NCBI RefSeq assembly: GCF_014284275.1
Contig: NZ_JACOFU010000007.1
Span: 1 to 64,000, forward strand
Reading direction: 5' to 3'
Length of the DNA: 64,000 bases
Origin: Affinundibacterium amnicola
GTDB lineage: Bacteria > Pseudomonadota > Gammaproteobacteria > Burkholderiales > Burkholderiaceae_D
Numbering within the stretch: position 1 is the first letter of the stretch; every line of letters begins with the position of its first letter. The notes below the pieces were generated by a model that saw only the letters and a list, made by a program, of their open reading frames with translations, was not told where the DNA came from and made no database searches. Positions 10,801 through 17,790 of this stretch are shown here, one piece after another. The position numbers and the translations under genes were made by a program.

Positions 10801-11514
10801 AGGTGTTACATCATTACAGGACTTAAAACTCAATACCGAAGGAGAATCGACGACTGCTAAATTGATCGGCAGACTGAAAGCCGTACCTGTAGTCGGTGTA
10901 ATTGTTAGCGCACCATTATAGTTACCTTGTACAGTTGCAGTGGTCACAGTGACCGCACCACAAGCCATGAATGTACCAGTACAGCTCGAAGGTCCTGTCA
11001 CGGTTGTGCCTGATGGACTAGTATAAGTAAATCCATCGATAGGAGCACTCGTCAGTTTGCGGATATTACAGGTCGTTGTTGCGGCGGTAGGTACTTTTGT
11101 TGGACTCACATGCCTACACATCATCAAATTAAATTGTGCATCACTGTTATAAACCACCAAATCAACTGAAGTGCTAATGGCGACTCCAACACTGGGGGTA
11201 ATTGTCAGTGTGCCGCTATATTGTCCTACCGCCGTTGCCGTATTGATTCGCACCGTTCCACAGTTAGCACTAGCACTGCAACTACTAGGACCTGATACCG
11301 TCATTCCAGATAGCGTCGAATAACTGAGGCTGGAAATATCACCCACCCCATTGTTCGTTAAAGTACAAGACATTGATGATGCTGTTGGGCTACTCACATT
11401 ATTTGATACGCAATTAGTCAACGAGATGGTTTCAGATACCTGTGCTTGCGCAGCATTCAGATTCAGTATGCAAATAAACAAGCACAAAAAGGAGAAAATA
11501 CGATAGATCATCAT
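1858..11514 (-). CDS. Giant secreted SpvB/TcB-like RHS (YD-repeat) protein
   Basis: About 3218 residues from the ATG at 11514; a GTG 42 bases upstream would spoil the signal peptide. Residues 1-24 form a Sec signal peptide ending NAAQA. Nine repeats of about 100 residues follow to about residue 930, each with two or more Cys and a GP-S/T-SC...CG signature. Next come two Ig-like repeats beginning ITRNP, further beta-rich domains, then an SpvB/TcB N-terminal domain (LPGSLQVGQDGTASYSI, near base 6770). FG-GAP/VCBS-like loops follow (ADLDGSGKTSW, GDLDGDGRDDL, GDLNGDGLTDV), then YD repeats to the end. The frame stops at TGA 1858-1860 in the middle of a YD repeat; reading through joins it exactly to the RHS core. 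TcB/RHS proteins form a shell that encloses a toxic tip. The N-terminal repeats suggest a surface or adhesin role. The expected full protein would be about 3690 residues. Confidence 0.85.
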   Translation of the reverse strand: MMIYRIFSFLCLFICILNLNAAQAQVSETISLTNCVSNNVSSPTASSMSCTLTNNGVGDISSLSYSTLSGMTVSGPSSCSASANCGTVRINTATAVGQYSGTLTITPSVGVAISTSVDLVVYNSDAQFNLMMCRHVSPTKVPTAATTTCNIRKLTSAPIDGFTYTSPSGTTVTGPSSCTGTFMACGAVTVTTATVQGNYNGALTITPTTGTAFSLPINLAVVDSPSVLSFKSCNDVTPTVEPQRASTTCTLTNSGGAASSIVYSSGLPIGTNVTGPSSCAANSDCGTVKVLTKIAAGNYIGNLTATPNLGVAATRAINLRVVTALTGLNLKSCVDVTPTFAPNQATTSCTLNNASATVLTSISYAGLPSTMAVTGPTSCGASTDCGTVTVTSSTTPASYSGTLTITPNTGAVVSKTINLQVNQPPVVLSLKSCNSNTSTTIVPTAATKSCVLTNSGSSAVSTISYTSPAGQTVIGPTSCGANADCGVVTSTSGTAAQTYSGNVTITPNIGNGIVMSSTLRVNADTILNLTSCTDVNNTNSPAPAKTTCTLTNTGGTNASAITYSGLTGTGLTASGPATCAANTTCGEVTITSDITARTYNGTLTVSAATGAAATKVVQLVVNPALMALNLESCVSVSPTTSPTRATRTCQLRNTGEFAGAVTYSQPTNPTFQLEGPSSCPAKGLCGDVILRSGTEPGSYPIIGQIQIVPSQGAPIAFGGILQVDPREVELVLSNCVSVSPATSPAVASTSCDMRNNGQMYPDSIIYSSLAGVTVTGPKGCLPGADCGKVEVKTSNMTPGSVTGQITITPIRMQLPGKVTVLPINLEQLGSAPSLDFKAWCTEVSPTVTPNRASSRCELKNYGQVAVSSITYEWPSWAQVVSAPSSCPGNYASCGWVEVKTGTAPGIYEGNIRAIPNIGTAANIGIRLNVLAEGLTPPTIQITRNPNPLVAGQSFVTTWATTNATSLSYACTANGAGYQGSGTVPTLNGSAAPMMASADWVANPSQCVWTATGEGGVTTFSETLTTTTPPLPTLSITRNPTPLIAGQAYTTTIASSNATTVNYSCTATGTGYTSYNDTVLNGTMSGTTASASWINYPSTCTWTATGPGGSKVVVENLITVSPPAAPPSVVSLNASNTNIRVASGQSGNVNFTGEASQSSGQVTKLELLSNNGSGYGATPVRTITGNAASLSINTVVSVNAGSYRFKLRATNHEGKTSESAETIINVTDSSLLGEISGIRTNKTDSNKLELFGWTCQFGNAQALNYTIYADAPANLGGTVVTTGSANIATEINNDAIKAQCGTQNAPTAGHHFVLNLDTYAQTFQGRRLFVEAALPSNTLKTTLPCADYSCTMPGALRIGLTTPKNNDRYTGPATVFMRAKVDNPPNLAIEPDEIALNINDEWLEASPDKEPGTYSVMKSGIPSRVEGYPIKAKVRYGNTTLYSGENIVYVDSAPPIPPLPVTLAITSPINRSNVIIGAALTMTAEVTVVPGGTNIIKSVKFYANEIEVATASSSGNTWSAQWTPTQVSDIQLLAKSFDVNGMLVVVSQAIHIRVSSGSVLVPASADLVAVPITPLHLQNADAGSLPGSLQVGQDGTASYSISIDVPPGTAGMQPKLSLNYNSNGSNGHLGYGWSLGGLSSIHRCPKTIAQDGIAGRISFDNEDRLCLDGKRLIRASAAKSGIDVNDVDAQYWASDVQYRTELESFSQITRQSNGGFKVESKDSHIHYYGIKPNSTIAAQGRIDGQPLLWAIERTEDRVGNFIEFDYSQKTSELNGSEDVDTGEYLPKQIRYGAANAATDLVVRFKYEQRSDAQIQYMGGSRNDLRSRLTHVQTYIGTAGDGSGGNLVRDYELHYRLGDVSGRSLIDWVRACSLDPTDSQFSEAKCLPKTSFEWGSSGQPTMKELPIPQIVRPKTQPQVMPQTVPGIIYGEGMASDYFADLDGSGKTSWIRNRKLDCELYKPWHICGDTSVGNNLPYPTIPNKLKIRLPDGNEIERLVDLASAGLPADAVLKILFGDLDGDGRDDLVLEDQTIGRQSWGYCLTKPNAENTIDFECHAKPVGSPQIVPKQSPILIDMNQDRRMHVLLPFDASGKGSDCSLVNGAMQCQEIQIVHLTPLPENALAWGSFRSASVAINLSKQGKSDLILNWQYFVPAASPYSNLSACSPTGVCVKVDVKLRVAVCANKGNRFECLALKEDVDAYTLSDINMTLGDLNGDGLTDVGVIENHSLGGIATSNQYFCLSKEQGINCLPRSVSDHLRAYEGNRGEIADFLGEGLNRILMNLSINLYNGITYELARNQLVSYRSSGFANRQFSVAQGLTVEKSPLVFDDSGIPAFWGPYFSGGASLGFPYVEKLTAYTLAEPANIDKIVTITNGVGHQEELDYARGDDATVYRRHAVIDGIEVRPTYPQLAVRPSIMVKELRRSNGKGGWITTNYSYEGARTDAYGRGSLGFAKFTVKDNANNITTTSILSQDYPYVGMVKRSTSEYKGASIKDSTNVLEKQDVVLSSGNKSTFTYIAKTDVHTHDLDGSGLGTQIIVNKYEDGYGNLTSQELSSAIQSGLSFSSVKVTKYKNDSSAWLLGLPESEQETKVAPTYGTIKRKLDRTYDPITGLLLTETQEKGDVLLEVKTIYERPSNFFGLVHKKTQYWQDPLTKLNLKRDTATIEYDSKGRFIESITNALNHKEKRSYDPATGIMLSQTGPNELTKSWKIDGFGRVTKEIRADTSYTLFYQKQCDRACPPLATVATISDHFFDDVRMAVPSISYRDSAGHVIQEKSYSFDGAKILTDQRFDDQGRLWEVAQPRYECNMTCLRVNEDVIYLARRQTYDALGRLIQLETLDEGNNLAISKTQYKGLTQIHTNAKNKTRTETRDVLGQLRNVLDANGGNTSFEYDAFGSLKQVKDPNGNLTDMSYDGLGRKIALNDPNLGIIKYVVDPVGRVLQQTSPKQSKAEQSVSMHYDSLDRMTSRIEPDLMSYWEYDTASHGKGLIAIATTKNANNEETYRRVHAYDTLSRPTSITQTLSDGQYVSMTSYDGWGRLASQQHQRKVGTAATIFSQRYNKYGYLLQVLRRGKEIGAKEQVLWQANTQDAAHRVRHSSLGNGLEQTRGYNIYSARMDDARLYVPDISTSSTPKHLPRLTEAYNFDSLGNVKQRTQFWDKDGFIEDFDYDDLNRIKTSKIGQTTQSFTYDMVGNILTKGNVSNGATYQYPNQGVVNGVQVV
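8720..11440 (-). repeat. Nine tandem ~300-bp coding repeats with paired cysteines
   Basis: Nine consecutive units of about 95-105 codons encode a shared pattern: an SC or NC near the start, (T/S)C(T/E)L.N.G about 17 residues later, GPSSC...CG(T/E)V in the middle, and Y(S/N)G.(L/I)(T/R)(I/A).P..G near the end. The spacing of four conserved cysteines per unit suggests two disulfides per beta-sandwich domain in the periplasm or outside the cell. Units are clearly diverged at DNA level, so they are old duplications, not a recent expansion. I do not recognise a named family. Confidence 0.8.
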
Positions 11515-11828
11515 CGAGACCGTCAAGAAAAAGTGAGATACAACAGGAAATGACACGGCGACTAATATGCTTTGAGTTGCCGTGCAAAACTTAGAGAATT
11601 GCGTGCAGAGAATACGAACGGACTAAACGCCATTTGCACAAATCACAATATGGGAAGGGAGAGTAATTTATACAACAACTATTCGTCAATGTCACTTTGC
11701 CATTTATTTAAAATAATTTCAATTTCTAGTCTTAACTATTGCTGAAGATCAACTATAAATAGATAGCTAAAAAATCAGCAGCTTAAAACGAACTTCTAAA
11801 TGCCTTGGCTCAAGTATGCTTAATCGCA

Positions 11829-12332
11829 CTATCGCAGCGTAACCTTGACTTCAAATCCCAAAGTTTCCAGCCGTTCCCGAGTCACTTTTTCTTGATGACT
11901 CAGGTAGACCGTTGCTAAATTGGGGTTATCTTCCAATCGCTCTACGAATGCGACGAGCGATGCGATATTGGTGGCCTCGCCACGTAAAATCACCAGTCGG
12001 CTTGCCTTATCTGGCATGAGTTCTAACAGTTCGATTTGTTTGTCAGTTGCCTTTTCAATGGCGGCAAATAAATGTTTCCATGGATACTGAAATTCCTTTT
12101 CCAGCTGCTGCCACTGTTTTTTTTCATCTAACTGCGTCTTACTGACTTTGATCACTGGTCTTTTGGCTAGACGGTTTTCAACCTCAGCAATTTGCGCTTG
12201 AATACGCTCTCTCGACTCATGCAACACATAAGTCTGCGCAGCGATCACCACGGCTAAACAGAAAAAAATGATGGAAAGAACGAGCCATGCTAAGAAATGT
12301 CGTGATGCGGGCTGTAATATTTTTGGATTCAT
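11829..12332 (-). CDS. PilN/GspL-C-like inner-membrane assembly protein
   Basis: The 167-residue protein starts at ATG 12332, sharing one base with the TGA of the preceding gene (TGATG); a TTG one codon upstream is the alternative. One transmembrane helix (about residues 14-35) is followed by a coiled-coil-like stretch (ESRERIQAQIAEVENRL) and a ferredoxin-like periplasmic domain, the plan of PilN and of the C-terminal part of GspL/GspM. It is the last gene of the eleven-gene secretion operon. Its likely role is in the inner-membrane alignment complex that links the ATPase-side PilM-like protein to the periplasmic PilO/PilP-like proteins. The assignment rests on topology and operon position. 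Confidence 0.75.
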   Translation of the reverse strand: MNPKILQPASRHFLAWLVLSIIFFCLAVVIAAQTYVLHESRERIQAQIAEVENRLAKRPVIKVSKTQLDEKKQWQQLEKEFQYPWKHLFAAIEKATDKQIELLELMPDKASRLVILRGEATNIASLVAFVERLEDNPNLATVYLSHQEKVTRERLETLGFEVKVTLR

Positions 12333-13111
12333 CAATTAAGGACCGTTTTAAACTGGCGGTTCACACGTTTCACCTGGAGCTCTGGGAAATGCTCGCCCAA
12401 GACGATCAACGCAGTTTTTTCGGAATCGGGATCAACAGACCAATCCACTATTTGTTGAATTCCCTCATGCATTGCACCTACGCGCCGTACCAATCTCAGT
12501 TGCGCATGTTCTGCTAAGTGAACGACTGGCTCGACATCTAAGCCAATCAACTTTTGATTCTCGAATAAAATAGCGGTAATGCGGGTACTTTCCGACACGA
12601 GAATGAGTTGTTTGCTTTGCTTGAATTTCGGCGTTTTCGCAAAGTATACGACAGCCGTCATCGGCAATATTCGACGCACTATCACATGGTGTTGACCACA
12701 GAGTGCATCCAATTGATGTAGCCATTCTTTTCTTAAAGCGTAAGCGATACCATCAGCCCCATAGTGCGCATATTCTGCGTGCATCAACCATTGCTCATCA
12801 ATCGTTTGAAATTGCTTCTCAAAACAAATTTGTGCGAAGTTATTCACTTCTTCGGCACGAAACAATTCTTTACGCCATGGGAGTTGTGTGGTGGCAGCGA
12901 ATCGATCCGATACAAAAAACGTCACATGGCTTTGTTGATCAATCTGTTCCTTATGCGCATGCAATAACTCAGCAAGCACCGTGAGGATTTGCTGTTCGAT
13001 CAATAACGGATCAATCGTAAATGGATGCTCGATGCGTAGACGTTTGTTGTGTAGCCAGATGTGACCAGGAAACAAACCAATATGCAGAGATTTAGGCCAC
13101 AAAAGTGACAC
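12332..13111 (-). CDS. PilM/MshI-like cytoplasmic assembly protein
   Basis: The 259-residue protein starts with GTG and overlaps the end of the GspE-type ATPase gene by 20 bases. It has no membrane segment. Weak features suggest the actin-like fold of PilM, MshI or the cytoplasmic part of GspL: an N-terminal beta-rich start (LHIGLFPGHIWLHNKRLRI) and a middle segment (QLILVSESTRITAILFENQKLIGL). Together with the PilN-like gene that follows, it would make a split GspL equivalent that anchors the ATPase at the inner membrane. No clear nucleotide-binding motif is visible, so the family call is tentative. Confidence 0.6.
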   Translation of the reverse strand: MSLLWPKSLHIGLFPGHIWLHNKRLRIEHPFTIDPLLIEQQILTVLAELLHAHKEQIDQQSHVTFFVSDRFAATTQLPWRKELFRAEEVNNFAQICFEKQFQTIDEQWLMHAEYAHYGADGIAYALRKEWLHQLDALCGQHHVIVRRILPMTAVVYFAKTPKFKQSKQLILVSESTRITAILFENQKLIGLDVEPVVHLAEHAQLRLVRRVGAMHEGIQQIVDWSVDPDSEKTALIVLGEHFPELQVKRVNRQFKTVLN

Positions 13112-14750
13112 GATTCACCTCCTGTAAAGTGGTATGCCCTTCTTTGACTAACTCAAGTGCTACATCACGAAGGAAGCGTGTACCTTCCAATCGAGCTTGT
13201 TCTTTGAGCGCACGAATTGATGCACGTGCAATAATCATTTCACGAATTTCATCCGTTAACCGTAAGACCTCCGCAACCGCTCGACGTCCTTTATAACCAG
13301 TATGACGACACTGAGTACAACCGCGCCCTGCATGAAATCGGTAGGCTTGTGGGTCATGTATTCCAGACTCCACTAATAGTCTTGGATCAATTTCAACTGG
13401 CGCATTACAATGTGGGCAGTTCTGTCGCAACAAACGCTGTGCGACAACGCCCGTTAAAGACGACACAAAGTTATAAGGATCGACCCCCATGTGCATAAAG
13501 CGTCCAATAACATCAAACGTGTTATTGGCATGCACTGACGTGAACACCATATGACCGGTTAATGCGGACTGCACCGCAATTTGCGCTGTTTCTGGGTCGC
13601 GTATTTCTCCGACTAAAATTTTGTCAGGATCATGACGCAAAATAGATCGCAAGCCAACTGCGAAGGTCAATCCTTTTTTTTCATTCACGGGAATTTGCAG
13701 AACACCTGGCAATTGGTACTCAACTGGATCTTCAATCGTAATGAACTTGTCGTGCCCGTGATTGATTTCGGTTAACGCTGCATACAATGTCGTCGTTTTA
13801 CCGCTACCGGTCGGTCCAGTTACCAACATCATGCCGTAAGGTTCTGAAGCTAATCGACGAAGTAATTTTTTAGTCTCGGCATCAAAACCTAGAGAGTCGA
13901 GCGACAGTTTTTGTACACTATCGATCAGTGCTTTCTTATCCAAAACACGTAGCACCGCATCTTCACCATGGATGCTTGGCATAATGGACACCCGAATATC
14001 AATGTCTCTGCCCTTTACTGCTACCCGAAACCGGCCATCTTGCGGAATACGTTTTTCCGCGATATCTAGTTCTGCTAAAACTTTAATGCGCGCAATCGCT
14101 TGTTCAGCGAGAGAGAGATTATTGACTGATGCAATTTGATTTAGCACGCCATCAATACGAAATTTTATCACCAGCCCTTGCGGTAAAGACTCAATATGAA
14201 TATCACTTGCTTCTAAACGTAAAGCATCAAATAACGTGGAATTAATGAGCTTGACTGCGGGACTCGACTCACCTTGAATGGAGGTCAGTGTCATGTCTGC
14301 ACTGGCATCGCGCGTTAATTCACCGACTTCTTCCAAACCAACCGCATCGGCTACCGCACTAAATGCACCTTCATGAAATTCCAATGTCGATTGAATATCT
14401 TTGGGGTCAGCAAAATAAATACGCTTGATCGCTAAATTGGCAAGCCATGCGCCAATTTGCGTATCGAATGGAATTCCAATCACCGCACATAAATCATTGT
14501 TCACATTAGTACTAGGCACCGACCCAATAATGACCAGGCGCTCTAACATTTCTGAATAGGGAACGTAATCAAATGCAGGATGTATCTGGTGCCCCCCTGC
14601 CAAATTAAGCAATGGATAGTCCAATAGCTGTGCGGTTTGCTGCACAATTTCTTCACGAGGCAAATTGATACTGAAAGCAAGCCATGATAGCCATTGCCGT
14701 GCATCTGGAGATTCCTGTTTCGCTTGTAGCAGTAAAGGGAAAGTGATCAT
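13092..14750 (-). CDS. gspE: GspE/PilB-type secretion ATPase
   Basis: I choose the ATG at 14750 (552 residues) over a TTG at 14807, which would overlap gspF by 23 bases. The Walker A motif is GPTGSGKT (312-319). The Asp-box/Walker B region RHDPDKILVGEIRD is at 372-385, and a His box follows (TSVHANNTFD). A tetracysteine zinc module has Cys445, Cys448, Cys478 and Cys481. All catalytic elements of a hexameric type II secretion/type IV pilus extension ATPase are intact. It would power pseudopilus assembly on the cytoplasmic face together with the GspF-like platform encoded just upstream. The N-terminal region is shorter and more divergent than in classical GspE or MshE. Confidence 0.93.
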   Translation of the reverse strand: MITFPLLLQAKQESPDARQWLSWLAFSINLPREEIVQQTAQLLDYPLLNLAGGHQIHPAFDYVPYSEMLERLVIIGSVPSTNVNNDLCAVIGIPFDTQIGAWLANLAIKRIYFADPKDIQSTLEFHEGAFSAVADAVGLEEVGELTRDASADMTLTSIQGESSPAVKLINSTLFDALRLEASDIHIESLPQGLVIKFRIDGVLNQIASVNNLSLAEQAIARIKVLAELDIAEKRIPQDGRFRVAVKGRDIDIRVSIMPSIHGEDAVLRVLDKKALIDSVQKLSLDSLGFDAETKKLLRRLASEPYGMMLVTGPTGSGKTTTLYAALTEINHGHDKFITIEDPVEYQLPGVLQIPVNEKKGLTFAVGLRSILRHDPDKILVGEIRDPETAQIAVQSALTGHMVFTSVHANNTFDVIGRFMHMGVDPYNFVSSLTGVVAQRLLRQNCPHCNAPVEIDPRLLVESGIHDPQAYRFHAGRGCTQCRHTGYKGRRAVAEVLRLTDEIREMIIARASIRALKEQARLEGTRFLRDVALELVKEGHTTLQEVNRVTFVA

Positions 14751-14784
14751 TCTAGATTCTATTTTTTCTTTTTTACGGCGATTA

Positions 14785-15972
14785 TTAAACAATATTCGCC
14801 AGATCAAAAATTGGGCTGTACAACATCAACACAACCACACCAACAATCAGTCCTATACCAACCATTAATAAAGGCTCAATCAATCGTCCTGCCGCATCGA
14901 TCCAAGTTGATGTTTCTTGATCATAAAAGTCGGCGATCCGCTCCATCATGTCATCCAAATTACCAGACGACTCCCCCGCAACTAATAATCGTTGTGCGAT
15001 TTCTGTACTCAATCCATGCTGCATAAGAACATCCGATATGGTGTGACCTTCGCTAATCTCTTGTATCGATTTTTCTAACTGCTCTTTCATATTCGATGGC
15101 AAAGACGCCTGCGTCATACGCATCGCGGTCAAGACACTCACACCGCTTTTAAGCAACATCCCTAAAGTACGATACATGCGCGCCATCTGCAAAATCCATA
15201 TTTTTTCACCAATCCAAGGTGCGCTGAGTATTTTTTTCGAGAGAAATACTCGTACACCAGGATGCACAAACAATGTCACGATCAGTATCAACACTCCTAG
15301 TAACGAAAGCCATGCTAACGCTGTATTATTTCGCACAAATGTGCCCCAAGCTTGTACAAATCCAACGGTTGCGTTAGCGGTATTCGTGTCATCATAAATC
15401 GCGCTAAATCGTGGTAAGACGTACAGCAGCAAAAAAGAAATTACCAAAAATCCGACGCTCAGCAATATGGCAGGATAGGTGGCAGCTGCAACCAATTTGC
15501 CGCGTATTTCGTTCACTTGCGTTTGATACTGGGTAAAGCGCTGAATCGAATTTTTAACAGTGCCTGTAGTTTCACTCGCTTTCACCATCGCAATGTATAA
15601 CGTTGGGAAAGCAGAGGGCAATTTTTGCATTGCCTCTGAAAGCTGACATCCTTCATGCAAGGCTTTAAGTAGGGTATCGAAAATAGAACGATGATGCCCA
15701 CGCTTATCATTTCTGCCTAAGACTTCGATCGCATCAACAATGGTTTGACCCGCTTCCAATAATGAATAGAGCTGCTGATTAAACACCATCAAATTAAATG
15801 GTTTTTGACGCGTACTGGTAAAACGTGGGCCTCGAATCTGTCGAAGATGCATTAAGCGATGACCAGCAGCCGCAATAAATCGGCGAGCTTCACTGTCGTC
15901 CACTGCCTCGACATCGACAAAACGAATGTTCATCGACGCATCTAACACCTTGGCTTTAAATTGCTTATTCAT
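14785..15972 (-). CDS. gspF: GspF/PilC-type inner-membrane platform protein
   Basis: The 395-residue protein has two repeated GspF domains, each with a cytoplasmic helical bundle (QLYSLLEAGQTIVDAIEVL; LGMLLKSGVSVLTAMRMTQ), and about three transmembrane helices near 165-190, 213-235 and 365-390. These are hallmarks of the type II secretion F family. It would be the inner-membrane platform on which pseudopilin subunits are added by the ATPase. It lies between the GspG-like pseudopilin and the ATPase gene in the same operon. The ATG start is unambiguous. Confidence 0.93.
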   Translation of the reverse strand: MNKQFKAKVLDASMNIRFVDVEAVDDSEARRFIAAAGHRLMHLRQIRGPRFTSTRQKPFNLMVFNQQLYSLLEAGQTIVDAIEVLGRNDKRGHHRSIFDTLLKALHEGCQLSEAMQKLPSAFPTLYIAMVKASETTGTVKNSIQRFTQYQTQVNEIRGKLVAAATYPAILLSVGFLVISFLLLYVLPRFSAIYDDTNTANATVGFVQAWGTFVRNNTALAWLSLLGVLILIVTLFVHPGVRVFLSKKILSAPWIGEKIWILQMARMYRTLGMLLKSGVSVLTAMRMTQASLPSNMKEQLEKSIQEISEGHTISDVLMQHGLSTEIAQRLLVAGESSGNLDDMMERIADFYDQETSTWIDAAGRLIEPLLMVGIGLIVGVVVLMLYSPIFDLANIV

Positions 15973-16013
15973 GAAGAACGTTCATCGCACACAAAATCGC
16001 CTTGCTGTACGAA

Positions 16014-16457
16014 TTATTGCCAACTCAAGATATCAGCATCCTCACCACTGCCACCACTCTTACCATCATTACCGTAGGAAACGATTTCATAATCGCGACC
16101 ATCAGTACCTGGTGATTTATAAATATATGCCTTACTCCATGGATCCAGCGGGATACCTTTCTTGATGTACGGACCACGCCATAAGGGTTCATTGGCCGGT
16201 TGCGCAAACAAGCTGCCAAGGCCTTGTTCGGTTGTTGGGAAGTGTTCGGTATCAACACGGAATTGATCAATCGCACGATCAAATGCTTCCATTTGAGCCT
16301 TAGCGACTTGCGTTTTTGACTTACCGATTTGCCCAAAATATTTGGGGGCAACAAATGCCGCTAACAAACCGATGATCACGATAACAACCAGAAGTTCAAG
16401 TAAAGTGAATCCCTTTCCTTGCCTCATTTTTCCCGATGTCTTACATAAAAAATTCAT
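16014..16457 (-). CDS. gspG: GspG-type major pseudopilin
   Basis: Start at ATG 16457 with a GGA element 7-8 bases upstream; a TTG at 16469 is less likely. The 147-residue prepilin has a 16-residue leader ending KG, then FTLLELLVVIVIIG with Glu at +5, so it needs a prepilin peptidase. The body has the GspG plan: long N-terminal helix (APKYFGQIGKSKTQ), then FPTTEQGLGSL, and a C-terminal loop (YGNDGKSGGSGEDADI) like the calcium site of major pseudopilins. It is the clearest type II secretion marker among the four pseudopilins of the operon and probably forms the pseudopilus shaft. Confidence 0.93.
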   Translation of the reverse strand: MNFLCKTSGKMRQGKGFTLLELLVVIVIIGLLAAFVAPKYFGQIGKSKTQVAKAQMEAFDRAIDQFRVDTEHFPTTEQGLGSLFAQPANEPLWRGPYIKKGIPLDPWSKAYIYKSPGTDGRDYEIVSYGNDGKSGGSGEDADILSWQ

Positions 16458-16469
16458 AGTAAATTCCAA

Positions 16470-16922
16470 TTAAGGTTGATAAATAAAATGCCAGTCGCTA
16501 TACCTCGTCGCGCCGGTAAAACTCACTAAATCTGCTGGAAAACCCGCCGTCTTGAACGGCTTTACTGTCGACAAAGAATAAACGCCCATGATGCCCCCTT
16601 CCTGATCGCGAATAATGCCCCATTCATCGCTCGCGGTTATTGGATCCCGATAAAGTCGTCGTAGAGGACGTGCGATTTTTGTCGCACGATCATCCATCAA
16701 TAATTGCGCTAATTCTTTTGGAAATTTTTTAACGGTACCCGGTGAATTTTCATAATATTGCCGTATCGCTTTTTTATACGCCTGCCCTACCCATAACAAC
16801 TCTGTTTCCTTATCGTGTCTTTCAGAGCTCGCCAAATTTTCCATCGCTCGAACAGAGACAACGGCTACCATCGAGACCAAAAATAGGGCAATCAAATAGC
16901 TAAATCCTTGTTGCTTCCGCAT
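16470..16922 (-). CDS. Atypical pseudopilin lacking Glu5
   Basis: From ATG 16922 the protein is 150 residues and starts two bases after the previous stop. The leader MRKQQG is followed by FSYLIALFLVSMVAV, so position +5 is Ile, not the Glu found in the three sister pseudopilins. In type II systems the tip pseudopilin GspK is the one that lacks Glu5; this protein is far shorter than GspK but may play a similar tip role (inference). The body ends in a pseudopilin-like domain with RDPITASDEWGII and a C-terminal WHFIYQP. Confidence 0.85.
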   Translation of the reverse strand: MRKQQGFSYLIALFLVSMVAVVSVRAMENLASSERHDKETELLWVGQAYKKAIRQYYENSPGTVKKFPKELAQLLMDDRATKIARPLRRLYRDPITASDEWGIIRDQEGGIMGVYSLSTVKPFKTAGFPADLVSFTGATRYSDWHFIYQP

Positions 16923-16924
16923 GC

Positions 16925-17296
16925 TTACCAATCTTTGAACCACGTACCATCTCGCGCCTTGTTTGGCGCACTGGATCGCACATCTGAAACAACGCCTAAA
17001 CTAGTATCTTCCGGCGGCACCAACACCCAACTACGCGCACTCAACGTGAAAGGATCAATGGGAATACTTCTTAAATATTTTTCCGTAACCAAATCTTCTA
17101 ATGCGTCAGGGTATTTATTCTTGTCACCATAGTACTTATCGATCGCGTCACGCAATACATATAAGTCTTCGCGCAACACCGCCTCTTTAGTTTTATCAAT
17201 ATTGCCAAAATATTTGGGTGCAGCGATCGTCAAAATAATAGCGACGATCGCCAGCGCAACAATTAATTCAATTAAAGTAAATCCACGCTTACACAT
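16925..17296 (-). CDS. Pseudopilin, GspG-like
   Basis: The ATG at 17296 has a GAGAGA ribosome-binding site 5 bases upstream; the longer frame from 17332 would overlap the previous gene and add an unlikely leader. The 123-residue prepilin has leader MCKRG, then FTLIELIVALAIV with Glu at +5, the PKYFGNIDKTKEA helix and IPIDPFT, typical of small GspG-like pseudopilins. It probably contributes a minor subunit of the pseudopilus. Confidence 0.9.
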   Translation of the reverse strand: MCKRGFTLIELIVALAIVAIILTIAAPKYFGNIDKTKEAVLREDLYVLRDAIDKYYGDKNKYPDALEDLVTEKYLRSIPIDPFTLSARSWVLVPPEDTSLGVVSDVRSSAPNKARDGTWFKDW

Positions 17297-17306
17297 TTTT
17301 GATCTC

Positions 17307-17780
17307 TCACCACTCAGCATAGGGAATGCCATTTAATCCAGTCTTATTTGACAACGAATACACATCAAAAACATCGTCGCCTTCTCTTGGTTGCTCCGGT
17401 GATGATTGAAAGCTTCTTAGACCCCAAGTTTTGATCGCAGGCTGGTTTGCATCAGCGTAAAACGGATCACGAGGAATTTTTCGGATAAAATATAGTTTCG
17501 CTGCATTAGGCCGGCTAATATCATCGACACCAGAAACCAACTCAATCAAACTCGGTGGATAGCCACTTTGATCTTCTCTCACAGCGATTTTCCCGCTATT
17601 CGCTGCAAACTTATAGGCATCAATCGCCTGACGAATATCTCGTAAAGCGATCCGTAATTCACGCTCTTTTTCGCGTCGGACAGTGGTTTCCACAAATGGA
17701 ACCGCAACCGTCGCCAAGGTGCCAATAATGACGACCGAAACAATCAATTCAATAAAACTAAAACCCGATTGTTTTTTCAT
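17307..17780 (-). CDS. Pseudopilin, GspG-like
   Basis: From ATG 17780 (the TTG at 17801 overlaps the secretin gene) the protein is 157 residues. The leader MKKQSG is followed by FSFIELIVSVVIIG with Glu at +5, then a helix rich in charged residues (RREKERELRIALRDIRQAID). The globular part has IPRDPF and a C-terminal DVYSLSNKTGLNG, as in GspG relatives. It is the first of four consecutive pseudopilin genes after the secretin. Confidence 0.9.
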   Translation of the reverse strand: MKKQSGFSFIELIVSVVIIGTLATVAVPFVETTVRREKERELRIALRDIRQAIDAYKFAANSGKIAVREDQSGYPPSLIELVSGVDDISRPNAAKLYFIRKIPRDPFYADANQPAIKTWGLRSFQSSPEQPREGDDVFDVYSLSNKTGLNGIPYAEW

Positions 17781-17790
17781 CACAGTGCCA

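Noticed and set aside
8720-11440. CRISPR-like array because of regular repeats
   Set aside because: The units are coding, about 300 bp long and diverged at DNA level. There are no short identical repeats with unique spacers.
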